DNA of 64,000 nt from Burkholderia sp. Ac-20365 (GTDB lineage Bacteria > Pseudomonadota > Gammaproteobacteria > Burkholderiales > Burkholderiaceae), in contig NZ_JAAGPI010000028.1 of the NCBI RefSeq assembly GCF_017104715.1, positions 62,001-126,000 of the forward strand. Direction: 5' to 3'. Below are positions 52,362-60,435 of this stretch, piece after piece. A program made the position numbers and the translations under genes. Below the pieces are notes generated by a model that did no database searches, was not told the origin of the DNA, and saw only the letters and a program-made list of their open reading frames with translations. Each line of letters begins with the position of its first letter. Position 1 is the stretch's first letter.

Positions 52362-54023
52362 ATGTCATCAACGCCTCTCGATCATTCGCGATCGGAAACT
52401 GCCAGCGGTGCCCCGCGCGACCTGCAGGAACATATCGCCCGGCTCGAGGCCAAGGGCCTGCTGACCCGCATCGACCGGCCGATCAACAAGGACACGGAAC
52501 TGCACCCGCTCGCGCGCTGGCAGTTCCAGGGCGGTCTGCACGAAGATCAGCGCCGCGCCTTCCTGTTCACCAACGTGGTCGACAGCGACGGCCAGACCTA
52601 TGACATTCCGGTGCTGATCGGCGGGCTTGCCGCCTCGCCGGAGATCTACGCCACGGGTCTCGGCCTGCCCGTCGAGCAAATCGGCAAGGCCTGGACGGAC
52701 GCGATCGCCGAGCCGGTCCCGCCCGTCACGGTGACGCAGGCGCCCTGCCAGGAAGTGGTGATCAGCGGCGACGCGCTGAAGGAAAAAGGCCTGTCGCGTC
52801 TGCCCGTGCCCGTGTCGACGCCGGGCTTCGACGCGGCGCCCTATCTGACCGCGACGCTCTGTGTAACCAAAGACCCCGAGAGCGGGGTGCAGAACATGGG
52901 TACTTATCGTGCCGCGCTGAAGTCGGAGGATCGGCTGGGTGTGCGTATGGCGAGCCGCCTGTCGGGCGCCGGTGGCTATCTCCATTGGGAAAAGTACCGG
53001 GCCGAGGGCAAGCAGATGCCCTGCGCGATCGTGCTGGGCTGTGCGCCCGCCGTGCTGTTCACCGGGCCGCAGAAGTTGCAGATCGACCAGGACGAGATGG
53101 CGGTTGCCGGTGGCCTGATGCACGCGCCGGTCGACGTAGTGCGCTGTAAAACCATCGACCTCGTCGTTCCCGCCGATGCCGAAATCGTGATCGAAGGCCT
53201 GATCGACACCGACGCGCTGGAGCCCGAAGGCCCGTTCGGCGAAAGCCACGGCCACATCGCGCTCGAAGACTACAACATGTCGATGCACGTGACCGCGATC
53301 ACGATGAAGAAGAAGCCGGTCTTCGTCTCGATCATCAGCCAGGTCACGCCGAGCGAAAGCTCCGTGCTGAAGAAAGTGGCCTACGAGCCCCTGTATCTCG
53401 AACATCTGAGCAAGGTGATGGGTGTGCGCGGCATCAAGCGCGTGGTCATGCACGAGCCGCTGACCAACCTGCGCAAGGTCATCTTCCTGCAGTTCGCACG
53501 CGGCACGCCGCAGGCGGAAGTCTGGCGCGGACTGCAAGGCGCGGCGACGCTGCAGGCGCAGTGCGGCAAGCTGGTGATCGCGGTTTCCGAGGACATCAAC
53601 CCGGAAAATGCCGATGCGATTTTCTGGTCGCTCGCCTATCGCTCGGACTTCACGCACGACCTGCATGTGACGCCCTATCGCACCAGCGGCCACGGCCCCA
53701 AGTCCGGTCGCGCGCCGCTCGAAAGCACGCTGCTGATCGACGCGACACTGAAGCACGCCATGCCGCCGCTCGCTCTGCCGAAGGAGCAATACATGACGGC
53801 GGCACGCAAGATCTGGGAAGAGCTGGATCTGCCGAGCCTCACGCCGCAGCCGCCATGGCACGGCTATCACCTGGGCGACTGGGACGCGCGCTGGGACGAG
53901 TATGCGGACGCGGCGACCTCCGGCGGCTGGCGCCAGACGGGTGAACGCACATGGGCCAACCGGCGCGGCGGCGTGAAGCCGGAAACGCCGGTGCGCGATG
54001 CCTCGGGCGGTCACGGCGAATAA
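52362..54023 (+). CDS. UbiD-family prenylated-FMN decarboxylase, copy 2
   Basis: A 553-residue paralogue of the protein at 48445-50112, colinear over nearly its full length. Key residues: Asn178 and Arg183 in NMGTYR, Glu245 in QDEMAVAGG, and the Glu289...Glu294 pair in EGPFGESHGH. It has no UbiX of its own and should use the prFMN made by the enzyme at 50099. The ATG follows AGGAGACAG. The paralogues may act on two carboxyl groups in succession, on different acids, or as a hetero-complex; the sequence does not decide. Codon choice leans more to GCC, CTG and GAC than in copy 1, hinting at separate acquisition. Confidence 0.89.
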   Translation: MSSTPLDHSRSETASGAPRDLQEHIARLEAKGLLTRIDRPINKDTELHPLARWQFQGGLHEDQRRAFLFTNVVDSDGQTYDIPVLIGGLAASPEIYATGLGLPVEQIGKAWTDAIAEPVPPVTVTQAPCQEVVISGDALKEKGLSRLPVPVSTPGFDAAPYLTATLCVTKDPESGVQNMGTYRAALKSEDRLGVRMASRLSGAGGYLHWEKYRAEGKQMPCAIVLGCAPAVLFTGPQKLQIDQDEMAVAGGLMHAPVDVVRCKTIDLVVPADAEIVIEGLIDTDALEPEGPFGESHGHIALEDYNMSMHVTAITMKKKPVFVSIISQVTPSESSVLKKVAYEPLYLEHLSKVMGVRGIKRVVMHEPLTNLRKVIFLQFARGTPQAEVWRGLQGAATLQAQCGKLVIAVSEDINPENADAIFWSLAYRSDFTHDLHVTPYRTSGHGPKSGRAPLESTLLIDATLKHAMPPLALPKEQYMTAARKIWEELDLPSLTPQPPWHGYHLGDWDARWDEYADAATSGGWRQTGERTWANRRGGVKPETPVRDASGGHGE

Positions 54024-54082
54024 GCGCCAATGCGCTCGCCGACAGTCAACAACCCGTGGAGCAGAGGCATCCGGAGACAGCC

Positions 54083-55441
54083 ATGACCCAAAACAACACC
54101 GTCGATATCGCCCAGGTCGTCGAGACGCAGGAGCGAAGCTGGTTCACTGTGAGCCTCTTCATTCTGTGCGCCCTCGTGATGCTGGCCGACGGCTTCGACA
54201 ACCAGGCTTTGAATTACGCCGCCCCCGGCATCATCAAGGAATGGGGTATCAACCGGGCGCTGATGACGCCCGTGTTCAACATCAGCATCGTCGGCTGGAT
54301 GGCGGGGTCGATCGTGTTCGCCATGCTGGCCGACCGCATTGGCCGGCGGCGCGCGATCCTGCTGGCGACCACGCTGTTCGGCGGCTTCACGTTCGCCGTG
54401 CCGTTCGCCCACAATCTCGTCGAACTGTCGATCCTGCGTTTCTGCGCGGCGCTTGGCATCGGCGGCGGCATGCCGATGGCGGTCTCGCTGATCACCGACT
54501 ATGCCCGTTCAGGCAAGCGTGGGCTGATCATCACCCTGCTCTATCTCGGCTACACCGCCGGCTCGTCCGGCGGCGGTCTGCTCGCGGCGGAGATCATTCC
54601 GGCCTATGGCTGGCGCTCGGTCTTCTATGTGGGCGGCGCCGGCGCCGTGGTGGCAGGCGTCATCCTGTTCATCGGGCTGCCGGAATCCATCCGCTACCTG
54701 ACCCTGCGCAATCCCACCAGCCAGCGCATCCTCGCCTACGCCCGCAAGCTGAAGCCCAGCGCGCAGTTCGCGGACGACACCCGCTTCGTCATCCAGGAGA
54801 AAGCTCGCACGGGTGTGCCCGTGCGGCACCTGTTCACCGAAGGCCGTTCGGCCATGACAGCCTTCCTGTGGCTCGCGCTGGGTCTTTCCTTCGTCACGCA
54901 CTTCTTCCTGTCGCAATGGATGACGACGCTGCTGACGGATGAAATCGGCTACGCCAGCGCGGCCCGCAGTCAGGCGCTGTTTCAGCTTGGTGCGGGCTTC
55001 AGCTGGTTCTTCGGCTGGTTGATCGACAGGAAGGGGGTATCGGTGATGACGCTGACGATGATCCTCGGCGCAATTCCCGTGGCGGCCCTCGGGCTGGCCG
55101 TCGGCTCGGGCGCAGGTCTCACCATGTCGATGGCGCTGCTCTCGGGTCTGCTCGTGCTGGGCGGGAACATCGGTCTCAATGCTATTTCGAGCATGATCTA
55201 TCCGACCTTCATCCGCTCGACCGCGACTGGCGCGTCGTTCGCGGTAGCGCGTATCGGCGCGATCGTCGGCCCGCTGCTTGCCGGTGTGCTGATCGCGATC
55301 GGAACGCCGATCGGGACGATCTTTCTGCTCGGGGCGTTGCCGTTGCTGGCAGCCGGTGTCGCCTGCTTCATGCTCAACAGGGCGATCACGCCGGAAGCCG
55401 CGCGAGAAATGTCTTTGCGCTCGGCGCTATCCCGCCATTAA
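54083..55441 (+). CDS. Aromatic acid:H+ symporter (AAHS family MFS carrier)
   Basis: A 452-residue 12-helix carrier. Helix 1 carries DGFDNQALNYAAP, the DGxD-type signature of PcaK/BenK aromatic-acid symporters. Loop 2-3 is MLADRIGRRRAILLAT and helix 4-5 has RFCAALGIGGGMPMAVSLITDY. It imports an aromatic or similar carboxylate at the inner membrane with protons. The ATG at 54083 has GGAGACAG upstream; the frame's earlier codons overlap the UbiD end. It lies 59 bases after the second UbiD gene and is followed at once by a hairpin. Confidence 0.88.
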   Translation: MTQNNTVDIAQVVETQERSWFTVSLFILCALVMLADGFDNQALNYAAPGIIKEWGINRALMTPVFNISIVGWMAGSIVFAMLADRIGRRRAILLATTLFGGFTFAVPFAHNLVELSILRFCAALGIGGGMPMAVSLITDYARSGKRGLIITLLYLGYTAGSSGGGLLAAEIIPAYGWRSVFYVGGAGAVVAGVILFIGLPESIRYLTLRNPTSQRILAYARKLKPSAQFADDTRFVIQEKARTGVPVRHLFTEGRSAMTAFLWLALGLSFVTHFFLSQWMTTLLTDEIGYASAARSQALFQLGAGFSWFFGWLIDRKGVSVMTLTMILGAIPVAALGLAVGSGAGLTMSMALLSGLLVLGGNIGLNAISSMIYPTFIRSTATGASFAVARIGAIVGPLLAGVLIAIGTPIGTIFLLGALPLLAAGVACFMLNRAITPEAAREMSLRSALSRH

Positions 55442-55442
55442 C

Positions 55443-55460
55443 GGGCTTCTTGCGAAGCCC
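55443..55460 (+). other. Hairpin directly after the MFS stop codon
   Basis: GGGCTTC (55443-55449) and GAAGCCC (55454-55460) pair perfectly around TTGC, immediately past the stop at 55439-55441. No T run follows. It may stabilise the upstream message or weaken read-through to the XdhC-type gene. Confidence 0.5.
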
Positions 55461-55482
55461 ACATCATGCTCATGCAATTTTT

Positions 55483-56520
55483 ATGGATAGCGTCAATCTC
55501 GAAGTGCTGAAGGCGAGCGTCCGCTGGATCGAAAGTGGCCGTCGCGTGCTGCTCGTCACCGTCGTCAAGACGTGGGGCTCGTCGCCGCGGCCCGAAGGCG
55601 CGATGCTGGCAATCTGCGAGGACGGCTCGGTGGCCGGCTCGGTTTCCGGCGGCTGTATCGAGGACGATCTGATCGACCGCGTGCGCCGTCTCGGCATCGA
55701 ACAGACGCGCCCCGAAGCCGTGCAGTACGGGATCTCGGCTGACGAGGCACATCGCTTCGGATTGCCATGCGGCGGCACGATTGAACTGGTACTCGAGCCG
55801 CTGACGCGCGCAAGCGGCATCGGCGAACTGTGTCGCCGGGTCGGTGCCGGGCAACTGGTTGCGCGCTCACTCGACATGGAAAGCGGCGCGGCGAGACTCG
55901 TGCCGGCGCACTCGACCGATGGCGTCGAGTTCGACGGGCGCCGGCTGCTGACCATTCATGGTCCGCGTTACCGGATGCTCGTGATTGGCGCCGGTCAGCT
56001 ATCGAGCTATCTTTGCCAGATCGCGCTCGGTCTCGACTATCAGGTGACCGTCTGCGATCCGCGCGAGGAGTACTCCGACGTATGGCACGTGCCGGGCACG
56101 ACGCTCGTTCGTTCGATGCCGGACGACACCGTTCTCGACATGAAGCTCGACGAGCGCTGTGCCGTCGTTGCGCTGACGCACGACCCGAAGCTCGACGACC
56201 TCGCATTGATGGAGGCGGTCAAAACTCCGGCGTTCTACGTTGGCGCACTAGGCTCGCGCCGCAACAATGCCGCGCGACGCGAGCGGCTCGAACAGCATTT
56301 CGATCTCAACAAAAGTGAACTCGTCCGACTGCGCGGACCCGTTGGAATTTACATCGGCAGCCGCACGCCGCCGGAAATCGCCGTGTCGATACTCGCGGAG
56401 ATCACGGCGGTCAAGAACGGGGTGACATTGCCAGGCGAATTCCGGGTCGAAGAAGCCAAAAGAACGCTCGACATCGCGATGAACGAACAGACGAGCTGCG
56501 CGGTGATGCAGCGTCACTGA
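55483..56520 (+). CDS. XdhC/CoxI-type molybdenum-cofactor insertion factor
   Basis: A 345-residue XdhC family protein. Seen: LVTVVKTWGSSPRPEGAMLAICEDGSVAGSVSGGCIEDDLI near the N-terminus, with the Cys used for Mo-cofactor handling; FGLPCGGTIELVLEPL; then a Rossmann domain MLVIGAGQLSSYLCQIA, VALTHDPKLDDLALM and YVGALGSRRNNAARRERL. Such proteins bind, sulfurate and insert the Mo cofactor into xanthine-dehydrogenase-type enzymes, so the client is most likely the Mo hydroxylase encoded at 43732-47525. The ATG at 55483 is preferred to the TTG at 55450, which falls inside the hairpin. It closes the catabolic block. Confidence 0.9.
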   Translation: MDSVNLEVLKASVRWIESGRRVLLVTVVKTWGSSPRPEGAMLAICEDGSVAGSVSGGCIEDDLIDRVRRLGIEQTRPEAVQYGISADEAHRFGLPCGGTIELVLEPLTRASGIGELCRRVGAGQLVARSLDMESGAARLVPAHSTDGVEFDGRRLLTIHGPRYRMLVIGAGQLSSYLCQIALGLDYQVTVCDPREEYSDVWHVPGTTLVRSMPDDTVLDMKLDERCAVVALTHDPKLDDLALMEAVKTPAFYVGALGSRRNNAARRERLEQHFDLNKSELVRLRGPVGIYIGSRTPPEIAVSILAEITAVKNGVTLPGEFRVEEAKRTLDIAMNEQTSCAVMQRH

Positions 56521-56593
56521 TCCGGATGGACGGCGATACGTTCGCAACACGAAAAGAAGTCTTTCAAGACCAAACTGCATCATCGGGGACACC

Positions 56594-58138
56594 ATGCTTT
56601 CTCGCCTCTCCATTTCCGGCCGACTGTGGGCCGTGATGGCCGTGCTGGGCCTGCTTATCATCCTGGTCGGCGCGCTCGGCCAGCTCGGCATGAAGCGCTC
56701 TAACGACGCGCTCGACTACGCCTACTCGAACCAGCTGGCGGCATCGATTGCCACGGGGCGAGCCAATCTGGAGCTGGAGATCGCGCGCGTGGTGCTGGAT
56801 CGCGCGCTGATGCACCCCGATGCCCCCGATGTGCAGGACGCCGTCGCGAAGGCACTCGGCCATCTGTCGGAGTCGGACCGTGCGTGGCGCACTTATCGGG
56901 CCATGCAGCTTGCGCCCGATGAGCAGATACTCGCCAATCGCGTCGACGAAGCGCGCTCTGCGCTGGCACAACGCGGTATCGTGCCGTTGGCCAACGCGCT
57001 CAAACAGGGCGATCACGAGGCGGCCGACAGGATCGTCACGAAAACGATGTCGCCACTGTCGACGGTGCTCTCAACAACCACCGATGCGCTCGATCACTGG
57101 AAGAACGAGCACGGCAAGCAGTCGTTTGACGCCGCGGAGCAGTTCAATGCTCGGCTGCGTGTCGCGGGCATGGCGCTGATCGCGTTCGGGCTGATCGTCT
57201 GCGTGAGTTGCGCGTACGGCTTGCGCCGCTCGATCGCGATGCCGCTCGCCGGCCTGCTCGCCGCGCTCCAGCGCATCGCGAAAGGCGATCTGACGGTGTC
57301 GCTCAAGGCGCGCACGCGCGACGAAATGGGACAGCTCGTCGAGGGACTCGAACAGATGCAGGACGGTCTCGAACAGATGGTGCAGCAAGTCACTCGCAGC
57401 TCCGCCTCCATTGCCGCTGCCACGCAACAGATCGCCGCCGGGAACAACGACCTCTCGCAGCGCACGGAGGAACAGGCGGCATCGCTGCAGGAAACGGCGG
57501 CGAGCATGGAAGAACTCACCTCGACAGTCCGGCAGAATGCGGACAATGCGCGCACCGCGCAAACGCTGACCGAATCGGCGCAGAACGTGACCGCGCGGGG
57601 CTCGCAGGTCGTGGACGACGTCGTGAATACGATGGCGGAAATCGACCGCAGTTCGCAACGGATTGCAGAAATCACGGGCGTCATTGAAGGCATCGCGTTT
57701 CAGACCAACATCCTTGCGCTTAACGCCGCCGTGGAAGCGGCCCGCGCCGGCGACCATGGACGCGGATTCGCCGTGGTCGCATCCGAAGTGCGCTCACTCG
57801 CGCAACGCGCCGGCACCGCAGCGAAGGAAATCAAGACGCTGATCGACGATTCGGTCAAACGTGTGGAATCGGGTTCGCAGCTCGTCAACGTCGCGGGCGA
57901 AACGATGCAGGAAATCAGCGACTCGATCGCGCGCGTCACGACGATCATGCGGGAGATCGCGAACGCGTCCGACGAGCAGCGCGACGGCATCGAGCAGGTG
58001 GGCCTTGCCGTGTCGCAAATGGATCAGGTCTCGCAGCAGAACGCGGCGCTCGTCGAGGAGGCGGCGGCTGCAGCCGCCTCGCTCGAAGATCAGGCGGGTA
58101 TGCTGCGCGCCGCGGTGTCGGTGTTCCGTCTGAAGTAA
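56594..58138 (+). CDS. Methyl-accepting chemotaxis protein
   Basis: A 514-residue chemoreceptor. TM1 is at about residues 10-32, a four-helix-bundle (4HB/TarH-like) sensor of about 160 residues follows, TM2 is at about 192-212 (VAGMALIAFGLIVCVSCAYGL), then HAMP (MPLAGLLAALQRIAKGDLTVSL) and a signalling domain with the hairpin tip EGIAFQTNILALNAAVEAARAGDHGRGFAVVA. Methylation-helix segments (TEEQAASLQETAASMEELT) are clear. There is no C-terminal CheR tether pentapeptide. Its position beside the catabolic block suggests it may sense that compound, but the sensor domain gives no proof. Confidence 0.93.
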   Translation: MLSRLSISGRLWAVMAVLGLLIILVGALGQLGMKRSNDALDYAYSNQLAASIATGRANLELEIARVVLDRALMHPDAPDVQDAVAKALGHLSESDRAWRTYRAMQLAPDEQILANRVDEARSALAQRGIVPLANALKQGDHEAADRIVTKTMSPLSTVLSTTTDALDHWKNEHGKQSFDAAEQFNARLRVAGMALIAFGLIVCVSCAYGLRRSIAMPLAGLLAALQRIAKGDLTVSLKARTRDEMGQLVEGLEQMQDGLEQMVQQVTRSSASIAAATQQIAAGNNDLSQRTEEQAASLQETAASMEELTSTVRQNADNARTAQTLTESAQNVTARGSQVVDDVVNTMAEIDRSSQRIAEITGVIEGIAFQTNILALNAAVEAARAGDHGRGFAVVASEVRSLAQRAGTAAKEIKTLIDDSVKRVESGSQLVNVAGETMQEISDSIARVTTIMREIANASDEQRDGIEQVGLAVSQMDQVSQQNAALVEEAAAAAASLEDQAGMLRAAVSVFRLK

Positions 58139-58144
58139 CCTCGA

Positions 58145-59077
58145 TCAGTAGTCCCACTGCACAGGCACGAAGCGGAAGCCCGCACCGTTCTTTGCAATGT
58201 GACCAATGGATGGGAATGCGACATGCGCTGCGGCCAGCAGAGCGCCCGTTTCCGCGGCCTCGTTGAGCAGCGCGACGCGCACGTCCACAGCCACTTCGGG
58301 ATCGTGCTCGAAGCCATTTTGCCATTCGGGATTGTCGAACCCGACTTCGAAAATCGCATCGCCGACGAACGTCAGCTTCTCGCCATTCGATGCGACGTCC
58401 ACGACGCAGTGCCCCGGCGTATGCCCGCCCGTCACCCGCGCCGACACTCCCGCTGCGACTTCTACGGTCTGATCGAACTGCACGATGTTTTCGCTGTAGA
58501 GTTGCACGAACTTTGCAGCAGCCTTGCGGAGCGCCGGAGGAACCGTCTCCGGCATCACCGTCTTGCTGAAGTCCGGATTTTTCCAGAACTGCACTTCTGC
58601 GGCCGACACGTGAATGCGCACGTCCGGGCGCAGCCGGGCCTTGACGCCATCGACGTTCAGCCCGCCGACGTGATCCATGTGCATGTGCGTAATCACGATA
58701 TCGGTGATCGCAGCGAGGTCGATTCCGGCTGACTCCAGACGCATCACCGACTGACCGGCGCGCGTGAAGTATTCGAAACCGTCGCCCACGCCCGAGTCGA
58801 TCAGAATCAGGCGTTCGCCGCTGCGCACGAGCGCAACATTCAGCGCCCAGTCGAACATATCGCGTTGCAGGAAACGACCATCGAACCATTCGTTGCGGTC
58901 CGTTTCGCTCACGTTTGTGGACATGGTGGAAGTCGGCAGCGGCAGAATGCCGTCGCTGATCAGAACGACGTCGAGATCACCCACGCGCACGGCGTAGCGA
59001 GAAGAGACAAGTTCGCCTGAACCTTCTTTTCCAAGGTTGACGGTAACTGGCTGCACATTGTGGATTGTCTCGCTCAT
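58145..59077 (-). CDS. Metallo-beta-lactamase-fold hydrolase
   Basis: A 310-residue MBL-fold protein. Seen: LILIDSGVGDGFEYFTR, the zinc motif ITHMHMDHVGGL (HxHxDH), the next ligand His in TGGHTPGHCVV and the Asp in LTFVGDAIFEVGF. The layout fits the group of quorum-quenching lactonases and unassigned hydrolases. The ATG at 59077 was chosen; a TTG two codons earlier has AGGA closer by. It converges with the chemoreceptor gene (6-base gap) and lies downstream of the LysR gene on the same strand. Confidence 0.84.
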   Translation of the reverse strand: MSETIHNVQPVTVNLGKEGSGELVSSRYAVRVGDLDVVLISDGILPLPTSTMSTNVSETDRNEWFDGRFLQRDMFDWALNVALVRSGERLILIDSGVGDGFEYFTRAGQSVMRLESAGIDLAAITDIVITHMHMDHVGGLNVDGVKARLRPDVRIHVSAAEVQFWKNPDFSKTVMPETVPPALRKAAAKFVQLYSENIVQFDQTVEVAAGVSARVTGGHTPGHCVVDVASNGEKLTFVGDAIFEVGFDNPEWQNGFEHDPEVAVDVRVALLNEAAETGALLAAAHVAFPSIGHIAKNGAGFRFVPVQWDY

Positions 59078-59312
59078 CTTCAATAGTCCTATTTATTGAT
59101 TGGGGGAAACCGCGTCGATCGGCGCAGTTCATGAGCACGAGTTCAGTTTGCTTCGTTTTGCTCGTGTCGCGACCGACTGTGTGACTGATTGTAGTCAGCG
59201 GGGGCGGACGCCAGTAGCACCGCGAATGCGCTCAACATGTTGCCCGGACGGCAACAATCGCTGCGCCAGGCGCGACAGGGTCGTGTGGCAATGAAGGTAT
59301 TGTCGGGCCTGA

Positions 59313-60260
59313 CTACCTACCCTTTTGCACGGCCTTCGCTCTGCGCGAGCGCGCCTCCGTATCTGAGAACAGGTCGATCACCATCGCGCGCAACCAGCGA
59401 TTGCCTTCGTCCTGATGAACGCGTGCATGCCAGAGCAGGTGGATCGGCGCGGCGGGCAACGTCGACGGCAATGCGCGCGAACTCAGTGAGAACGGCTCGG
59501 CCAGTTGCGCGGCGAGTCGTTCCGGCACAGTCGCGATCAGGTCGGTGCGCTGCAGGATATAGCCGACGCTCATGAAGTGCGGCACCGTCAATCGCACCCG
59601 ACGCTCCACGCCGCGCCGTTTCAGCCAGTCGTCCACCTGACCGTGTCCGGTGCCGGCGGACATCACCACCAGATGTTCGGCTTCCCGCCACGCAGCGAGC
59701 GTCAGTGGCGCATCTTCGAGCGCATGGCCGCGCCTGAAGAGACAAACATACCGCTGATCGAACAGGCGGCGTTGATAAAAGCCGCCCTTGAGCTGCGGCA
59801 GCAGACCAATGGCCAGATCGACACGACCTTCGGCCATCTCGTTGCTCAGATTCACGCTCGTGTCGCGAACAGTATTGAGCGCGATACCTGGCGCCTCGCG
59901 CGACAACCGCTCGACGAGCGCCGGCAGAAAGACAACTTCGCCGATATCCGTCATGCCGATCGTTATCGTGCGCGTGACGCGCAGCGGATCGAAACCGGTC
60001 TCGGGATTGAGTGCGTCGTGCAGGATGGCGAGCGCCTGAGCAACCGGTTCTGCGAGCCGCAACGCGAACGGCGTGGGCACAATTCCACCTGGCCCGCGAA
60101 CGAACAACGGGTCGCCCAGCCGTCGACGCAGTTTGGCCAGGGCATTACTCACGCCTGGCTGACTCATGTTCATCTGCTCGGCCACGGTCGATACTCGCCG
60201 CTCCTGCATCAACCGTTGGAAAAGCAGCAACAGATTGAGGTCGACTTCACTCAGGTTCAT
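59313..60260 (-). CDS. LysR-family regulator, NodD/NahR-like group
   Basis: A 315-residue LTTR. The N-terminus MNLSEVDLNLLLLFQRLMQERRVSTVAEQMNMSQPGVSNALAKLRRRLGDPLFVR is typical of the NodD/NahR/LinR group, which often regulates aromatic degradation. The effector domain begins near residue 90 (VTRTITIGMTDIGEVVFLP). It is divergent from a flavin monooxygenase gene across a 175-base gap that contains an inverted repeat at 60306-60327, so it probably controls that gene. Confidence 0.88.
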   Translation of the reverse strand: MNLSEVDLNLLLLFQRLMQERRVSTVAEQMNMSQPGVSNALAKLRRRLGDPLFVRGPGGIVPTPFALRLAEPVAQALAILHDALNPETGFDPLRVTRTITIGMTDIGEVVFLPALVERLSREAPGIALNTVRDTSVNLSNEMAEGRVDLAIGLLPQLKGGFYQRRLFDQRYVCLFRRGHALEDAPLTLAAWREAEHLVVMSAGTGHGQVDDWLKRRGVERRVRLTVPHFMSVGYILQRTDLIATVPERLAAQLAEPFSLSSRALPSTLPAAPIHLLWHARVHQDEGNRWLRAMVIDLFSDTEARSRRAKAVQKGR

Positions 60261-60305
60261 GGCGTGGGCATCCCGGGCTCATTGATTTCAGTGATGATGC
60301 AGATT

Positions 60306-60327
60306 CATTTCATTTTATTGTGAAATG
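60306..60327. promoter_or_regulatory. 7-bp inverted repeat between LysR and monooxygenase genes
   Basis: CATTTCA (60306-60312) and TGAAATG (60321-60327) are perfect reverse complements separated by TTTTATTG. It lies 46 bases from the LysR start and about 109 bases before the monooxygenase start, a normal place for a LysR binding site. Confidence 0.5.
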
Positions 60328-60435
60328 GGCGATGCATACCGAGAATTCAGACAGGACACGACGCACGCAATCGACCTCGACAGATCGTGCGTCCCGTGCC
60401 GACTCGAATACACGTCTGAATATTGGAGACACCCC

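Noticed and set aside
41511..56520. Furan-dicarboxylate/furoate (hmf) cluster
   Set aside because: UbiD, UbiX and a Mo hydroxylase are shared with that route, but the furoyl-CoA synthetase and its following hydrolase are not seen, and a Rieske oxygenase, PcaC-like protein and NCS2 permease are extra.
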